Assembly: GCA_043798715.1 (NCBI GenBank) | Contig: JAZDOK010000094.1 | Location: forward strand, 1 to 43,053 | DNA length: 43,053 bases | Reading direction: 5' to 3' | Source of the DNA: JAZDOK01 sp043798715 | Lineage (GTDB): Bacteria; Vulcanimicrobiota; JAZDOK01 | Part shown: positions 39,970 to 43,053 of the stretch, one piece after another | Position numbering within the stretch: the first letter of the stretch is position 1 | Layout of the letters: every line of letters starts with the position of its first letter | Notes under the pieces: generated by a model | What the model saw: the letters and a program-made list of their open reading frames with translations, nothing else | Databases searched by the model: none | What the model was told of the DNA's origin: nothing | Program-made: the position numbers and the translations under genes

Positions 39970-41112
39970 ATGGAAGCCCGGCTGAATGTCTTAACCGAGG
40001 GGGCCCGCTATGACCTATCGTGTGCCTGTGGGCCGGGGGCGCCACGGGTGCGGTCGGGGCCGGAGCGCTGGGTTTATCCAGCCGCCCTGCCTTCGGGCAA
40101 GACGGTCTTTCTTTTCAAGGTGTTGCTCAGTAACGCCTGTTCGCGCGACTGTCTTTACTGCATAAACCGGCGCAGTAACCTGGTGCGGCGTTATTCACTG
40201 ACTCCGGAGGAGCTGGCGCGGTCTTTTATGGAACTGCTGCGGCAAGGTATGGTCTCGGGGCTTTTCCTGACCTCGGCCATCCCCGATACTCCCTCGCGCA
40301 GCATGGAGCGGATGCTCAAGGCGGTGGAGATTCTTCGTTTACGCTCAGGCTTTCGCGGATATATCCACCTGAAGATTTTGCCGGGAGTTACGCGGGACCT
40401 GGTTGAGCGAGCGGTGGCCCTGGCTACCCGGGTCTCGGTGAACCTGGAATGCCCCACCGCCGGGACGCTGGCTCGGGTGGCGGGGGAGAAAAATTTGCTG
40501 GAGCAGATTCTGCGCCCCATCGGCTGGGTTAAGCAGATTCTCGACGGGAAGGAGCGGCCGCGCTGCGATCAGACCACTCAGTTTGTAGTGGGGGCGGCGG
40601 GGGAAAGCGACCGGCAGATTCTGGCGCGAAGCTCGCAGCTTTACCGGGAGGCGCATATGAGCCGGGTGTATTTCAGCGCCTTTCAGCCCCCGGAAGGCGA
40701 ACTCTGGGAGGGTATGCGGGGAACGCCTCTGATGAGGGAGCACCGGCTCTATCAGGCGGATTTTCTGTTTCGCAAGTATGGCTTTTCTTTTGAGGAGATT
40801 CCGCTGTCTTCGGAGGGGGAGCTTTCGCTCAGTGAGGATCCCAAGCAGATTTGGGCGCGGATGCATCCGGAGCAGTTTCCGATGGAGATAAACCGGGCTG
40901 AGAAAAGGGAGCTTTTGAGGGTGCCGGGTATCGGGCCGATCTCGGTGGAGCGTATTGTGGCGGCAAGGCGGGAGGGGCGTCTGCGGCGCCTTGAGGATCT
41001 CAAGGGGATGGGAGTGGTGTTGAAGCGGGCCAGCCCCTATCTTTTGCTGGATGGCCGCCGGGAGCGGGAGGAAGGAAAAGCGTTGCAATTAAGCCTGTTT
41101 GAGCCAGTATAA
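39970..41112 (+). CDS. radical SAM protein with helix-hairpin-helix (putative DNA modification/repair)
   Basis: 380 residues. The 4Fe-4S cluster motif is CSRDCLYC (C57-x3-C61-x2-C64). The core continues with GLFLTSAIPDTPSRSMERMLKAVEILR and LKILPGV, and a helix-hairpin-helix DNA-binding motif lies near the end (RVPGIGPISVERIVAARREGRLRRLEDLKGMG, about 318-349). It matches the family annotated as putative DNA modification/repair radical SAM protein (TIGR03916), normally encoded beside a uracil-DNA-glycosylase-like partner, which is absent here. TAGAAT (39958-39963) lies 6 bases before the ATG with no SD, so the mRNA may be leaderless. Convergent with the next gene, 8 bases apart. Confidence 0.9.
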   Translation: MEARLNVLTEGARYDLSCACGPGAPRVRSGPERWVYPAALPSGKTVFLFKVLLSNACSRDCLYCINRRSNLVRRYSLTPEELARSFMELLRQGMVSGLFLTSAIPDTPSRSMERMLKAVEILRLRSGFRGYIHLKILPGVTRDLVERAVALATRVSVNLECPTAGTLARVAGEKNLLEQILRPIGWVKQILDGKERPRCDQTTQFVVGAAGESDRQILARSSQLYREAHMSRVYFSAFQPPEGELWEGMRGTPLMREHRLYQADFLFRKYGFSFEEIPLSSEGELSLSEDPKQIWARMHPEQFPMEINRAEKRELLRVPGIGPISVERIVAARREGRLRRLEDLKGMGVVLKRASPYLLLDGRREREEGKALQLSLFEPV

Positions 41113-41120
41113 GTAATTTT

Positions 41121-42014
41121 CTAATCGTTCCGCCATATGATCAAGCCGGCTCCAGCCCTTATCCCAAGAGTTTTGGCGGCGTTGGTCAGGTTTCTGGCCA
41201 CTTCCACCATAGCCTCGCTGTTAACGAGAAAAAGGTACTCACCCAGGGGAACTTCGGAATAAGTCCTGGCCAGCTTGGCTTTTATCTTTTGTCCCCCCAC
41301 TTCGAGGAGATAATCGTTCCCTTCCATGAAACCGCCCTTCCGTAAAAGTTTCCCCGGGATGTTGGTCAGCAGGTTTCCATAGTAATCCACCAGGGTGACT
41401 TCTCCCTTTAATTTCCCGTCTTTCAGTGCCGCCTCATTGAAGGGAAGGCGGACCAGAGCTCTCATCGGCTTTCCCATCTTAGCCGGGGACACTCCCAGGG
41501 AAAGATGGGCGGCAGCGGGGGAGAAGATGTCCCTTCCCTGGAAGGTGCTGGAGGGCTTCTTCGTCCTCCAGTAGCGGGGAGAGGTGAGTTCATAGGCTTT
41601 CCGGAGGCCGGCTTTCCCGATGACCCTGGTGAAGAGACCGTTATCCGGCCCCACCAGGTACTTTCCGTCCCCCGTCTCCAGCAGGAGCGGCTTGCGGGAA
41701 GAGCCGACTCCCGGATCCACGATGGCCAGAAATATCGTGCCCCGCGGGTAGAAGGGATAAGTATTTTCCAATATATACGCTCCCTCTTTCACGTTGAAGG
41801 GCTCCACCAGGTTGGTAATAGTCTCCACGCGCGCCCCGGGGTTGATGCTGTAGATGACTCCCTTCATCACTCCTGCATAAAAATCGCTTTCCCCGAAATC
41901 GGTGAGAAGGACGATAATATGATGTCTGGACTCCTCGCCCCGGGCAGGCGCGAAAGGCGACAAAAAGGTAAATAAAACAATGAGGATGATCAACCGGGTC
42001 ATCCGTTTCTTCAT
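41121..42014 (-). CDS. SAM hydroxide adenosyltransferase (DUF62 family) with signal peptide
   Basis: 297 residues from ATG 42014; a TTG 8 codons earlier is possible. The family (DUF62/COG1912, related to chlorinase and fluorinase) splits S-adenosylmethionine with hydroxide to adenosine and methionine. Motifs are VLLTDFGESDFYAGVMKGVI, FLAIVDPGVGSSRKPLLLET, GPDNGLFTRV, FQGRDIFSPAAAHLSLG and a C-terminal beta domain (VDYYGNLLTNIPG). The N-terminus MKKRMTRLIILIVLFTFLSP...ARGEES is a clear signal peptide, unusual for an enzyme whose substrate is cytosolic. Either an N-in membrane anchor or a periplasmic role is possible. Confidence 0.9.
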   Translation of the reverse strand: MKKRMTRLIILIVLFTFLSPFAPARGEESRHHIIVLLTDFGESDFYAGVMKGVIYSINPGARVETITNLVEPFNVKEGAYILENTYPFYPRGTIFLAIVDPGVGSSRKPLLLETGDGKYLVGPDNGLFTRVIGKAGLRKAYELTSPRYWRTKKPSSTFQGRDIFSPAAAHLSLGVSPAKMGKPMRALVRLPFNEAALKDGKLKGEVTLVDYYGNLLTNIPGKLLRKGGFMEGNDYLLEVGGQKIKAKLARTYSEVPLGEYLFLVNSEAMVEVARNLTNAAKTLGIRAGAGLIIWRND

Positions 42015-42088
42015 GTTACTACCCCCGGATCCGGCCAAATCAGCCCTGACACCGATATTAAAGGGCGGCTTTGAGATTTTACAACAGA

Positions 42089-42316
42089 TCAGGCAATCAG
42101 GCAGGTGACGGTGCTACGCACTCCTTCAATACCCTGAACCCCGCTCACAATAAGGTCTCCGAGCTTTTTGAGATCCTCCGCGGAGACTTTGAGGATCACG
42201 TCCACCGGGCCGGCGACCGTCGTCGCCTCTTTAACTCCCTTTACTTTCTTCGCCTTCCGGACAACCTCGAAGGCCATCCCGGGAATCGCCATAACCAGAA
42301 CATAAGCTGATACCAT
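42089..42316 (-). CDS. stand-alone Lrp/AsnC ligand-binding (RAM) domain protein
   Basis: 75 residues: only the alpha/beta sensor domain of Lrp/AsnC regulators (AYVLVMAIPGMAFEVVRKAKKVKGVKEATTVAGPVDVILKV). No helix-turn-helix is present, and the length matches the known stand-alone group. Such proteins form rings that bind amino acids or other small effectors and may pair with full Lrp proteins. The start has AGGGATGAGGA upstream. It lies 75 bases upstream of the SAM-hydrolase start on the same strand, so they may share a transcript. Confidence 0.85.
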   Translation of the reverse strand: MVSAYVLVMAIPGMAFEVVRKAKKVKGVKEATTVAGPVDVILKVSAEDLKKLGDLIVSGVQGIEGVRSTVTCLIA

Positions 42317-42502
42317 TCCTCATCCCTCCCTTGTTATATTGCCATCGTAATTATTTCTGACTCTTCCGTTCTTTCCCTCTTTTATAGATTTAAGGGAAAA
42401 TCATTTCGCTTTCGCAACGATGAGGAACGGTGTGAGGGGTTTCCTGAGGTTGCTTTCCGCCTCCGGCAGGTGAAAAGTTTACAAAATGTTAACAAAGAAC
42501 GC

Positions 42503-42531
42503 TTTACTTGGCGGGTTGCAGGTGTTACAAT
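42503..42531 (+). promoter_or_regulatory. promoter of the last gene
   Basis: TTTACT (42503-42508), 17-base spacer, TACAAT (42526-42531). Predicted start near 42538, 31 bases before the ATG. The remaining divergent gap (42317-42502) is AT-richer than its surroundings and shows no other element. Confidence 0.55.
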
Positions 42532-42568
42532 AAACCCAGGAACAGTAGACCGTAAGGGAGGATTTGCC

Positions 42569-43053
42569 ATGTCAGATATCGGAGGAATGAATCCTAGTAT
42601 GCATTTGGCGGCATCTCAGGCGCTTCAGGCCGGAGTGCACAATGTCCAGCAGAATATCGCCGGGCTCAAGACGACAAAGGATATACAGCAGGAAGACGAT
42701 CCTGCGAAGGACAAGCTTGATATCCGGATGACCCAACAGAAGGACGACCCGACGGCGGCCGACCATCTCCAGGCGGCTGCTAATTCCGGATTGATGTCGG
42801 AGTTAAAGGGCAAGAACAAGAACCGCGACAGCAATGAGGTTGAGGACGGCGTCGTAGGCATGTGGGGAGGGGAGACTAAGGAAGACTCCGCCGCGGCAGG
42901 GGCAGCTAAAAAAGAAACCGGCACGAACGCTGTTGAAGACCTCAAGATGAAGTCTTCGGTTGACACGGTTGCTCTGCAGAAGGGCTCGATGTTCCCTCAG
43001 GAGCAGCTCGAGGCCGCCAGGAAAATCGTGGACGCCCAGATAGATCCGATCAA
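42569..43053 (+). CDS. hypothetical hydrophilic protein, partial (runs off the window)
   Basis: Open frame of at least 161 codons from ATG 42569 (SD GGGAGG, 7 bases upstream), with no stop before the edge. It starts MSDIGGMNPSMHLAASQALQ. The body is rich in Asp, Lys, Glu, Gln and Ala (TTKDIQQEDDPAKDKLDIRM), without membrane segments, cysteines or a signal peptide, and is probably largely disordered. The first 35 residues loosely recall the helical N-terminus of flagellar rod/hook proteins (AASQALQAGVHNVQQNIAG), but the usual NNxANxxTxGF motif is missing, so I do not assign it. It has its own promoter. Confidence 0.72.
   Translation, partial: MSDIGGMNPSMHLAASQALQAGVHNVQQNIAGLKTTKDIQQEDDPAKDKLDIRMTQQKDDPTAADHLQAAANSGLMSELKGKNKNRDSNEVEDGVVGMWGGETKEDSAAAGAAKKETGTNAVEDLKMKSSVDTVALQKGSMFPQEQLEAARKIVDAQIDPI

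Overview
This window is bacterial chromosome, GC-rich and densely coded, with short gaps, many 4-base start/stop overlaps and strong Shine-Dalgarno (SD) sequences. It carries housekeeping genes (gyrase, glycolysis, aspartate pathway, SecG, three tRNAs) and no phage, CRISPR or rRNA. The gene mix suggests a deep-branching, probably uncultivated anaerobe with an elaborate envelope: a bacterial alpha-2-macroglobulin, a VIT/vWA protein, NfeD/slipin and DUF3857 proteins occur together with WhiA, a PPi-type-like phosphofructokinase and a gap-pgk-tpiA-secG run. I cannot name the phylum from this sequence alone.

Layout. 1-1.8 kb: a response regulator and a C-terminally truncated hybrid kinase (minus strand), then a transposase remnant. 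1.8-7.7 kb: a DUF2156 protein and an exported histidine phosphatase (plus), facing a VIT-vWA protein coupled to a PLP lyase (minus). 7.8-8.2 kb: tRNA-Asn and tRNA-Leu (minus), each with its own promoter. 8.3-11.5 kb: asd-lysC and a mutarotase-like protein; a lone cupin lies opposite. 12-14.1 kb: a YgeW/AOTC-like carbamoyltransferase with carbamate kinase, behind a structured leader and ended by a strong terminator. 14.2-17.8 kb: NfeD protease, mini-NfeD, slipin, ilvE and tRNA-Pro. 17.9-23.5 kb: pfk and a 1486-residue alpha-2-macroglobulin. 23.5-25.4 kb: a mazEF-type toxin-antitoxin pair and a GT4 glycosyltransferase. 25.5-34.4 kb: gyrB, gyrA (both interrupted), whiA, gap, pgk, tpiA and secG. 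34.5-39.2 kb: DUF3857/transglutaminase-like, ispE, a nucleotidyltransferase, ridA and DUF2993. 39.4-43 kb: a zinc-ribbon protein, a radical SAM protein, a secreted SAM hydroxide adenosyltransferase, a stand-alone Lrp sensor domain and a gene running off the end.

How they work together: carbamoyltransferase plus carbamate kinase would recover ATP from a carbamoylated compound. pfk, gap, pgk and tpiA supply the middle of glycolysis. asd-lysC feeds lysine, threonine and methionine synthesis. NfeD/slipin, alpha-2-macroglobulin, VIT-vWA, DUF2993 and DUF3857 proteins point to envelope protection and quality control.

Points of most interest: a pseudopilin (GspG)-like domain inserted near the bait-region position of the alpha-2-macroglobulin; promoters placed so that mRNAs would be leaderless; a likely AUC start codon in tpiA; a transglutaminase-like protein that has lost two triad residues; a structured leader before the carbamoyltransferase; degenerate 7-bp repeats at four sites; and gyrB/gyrA broken by one nonsense codon and two homopolymer indels, which look more like sequence errors than real decay.
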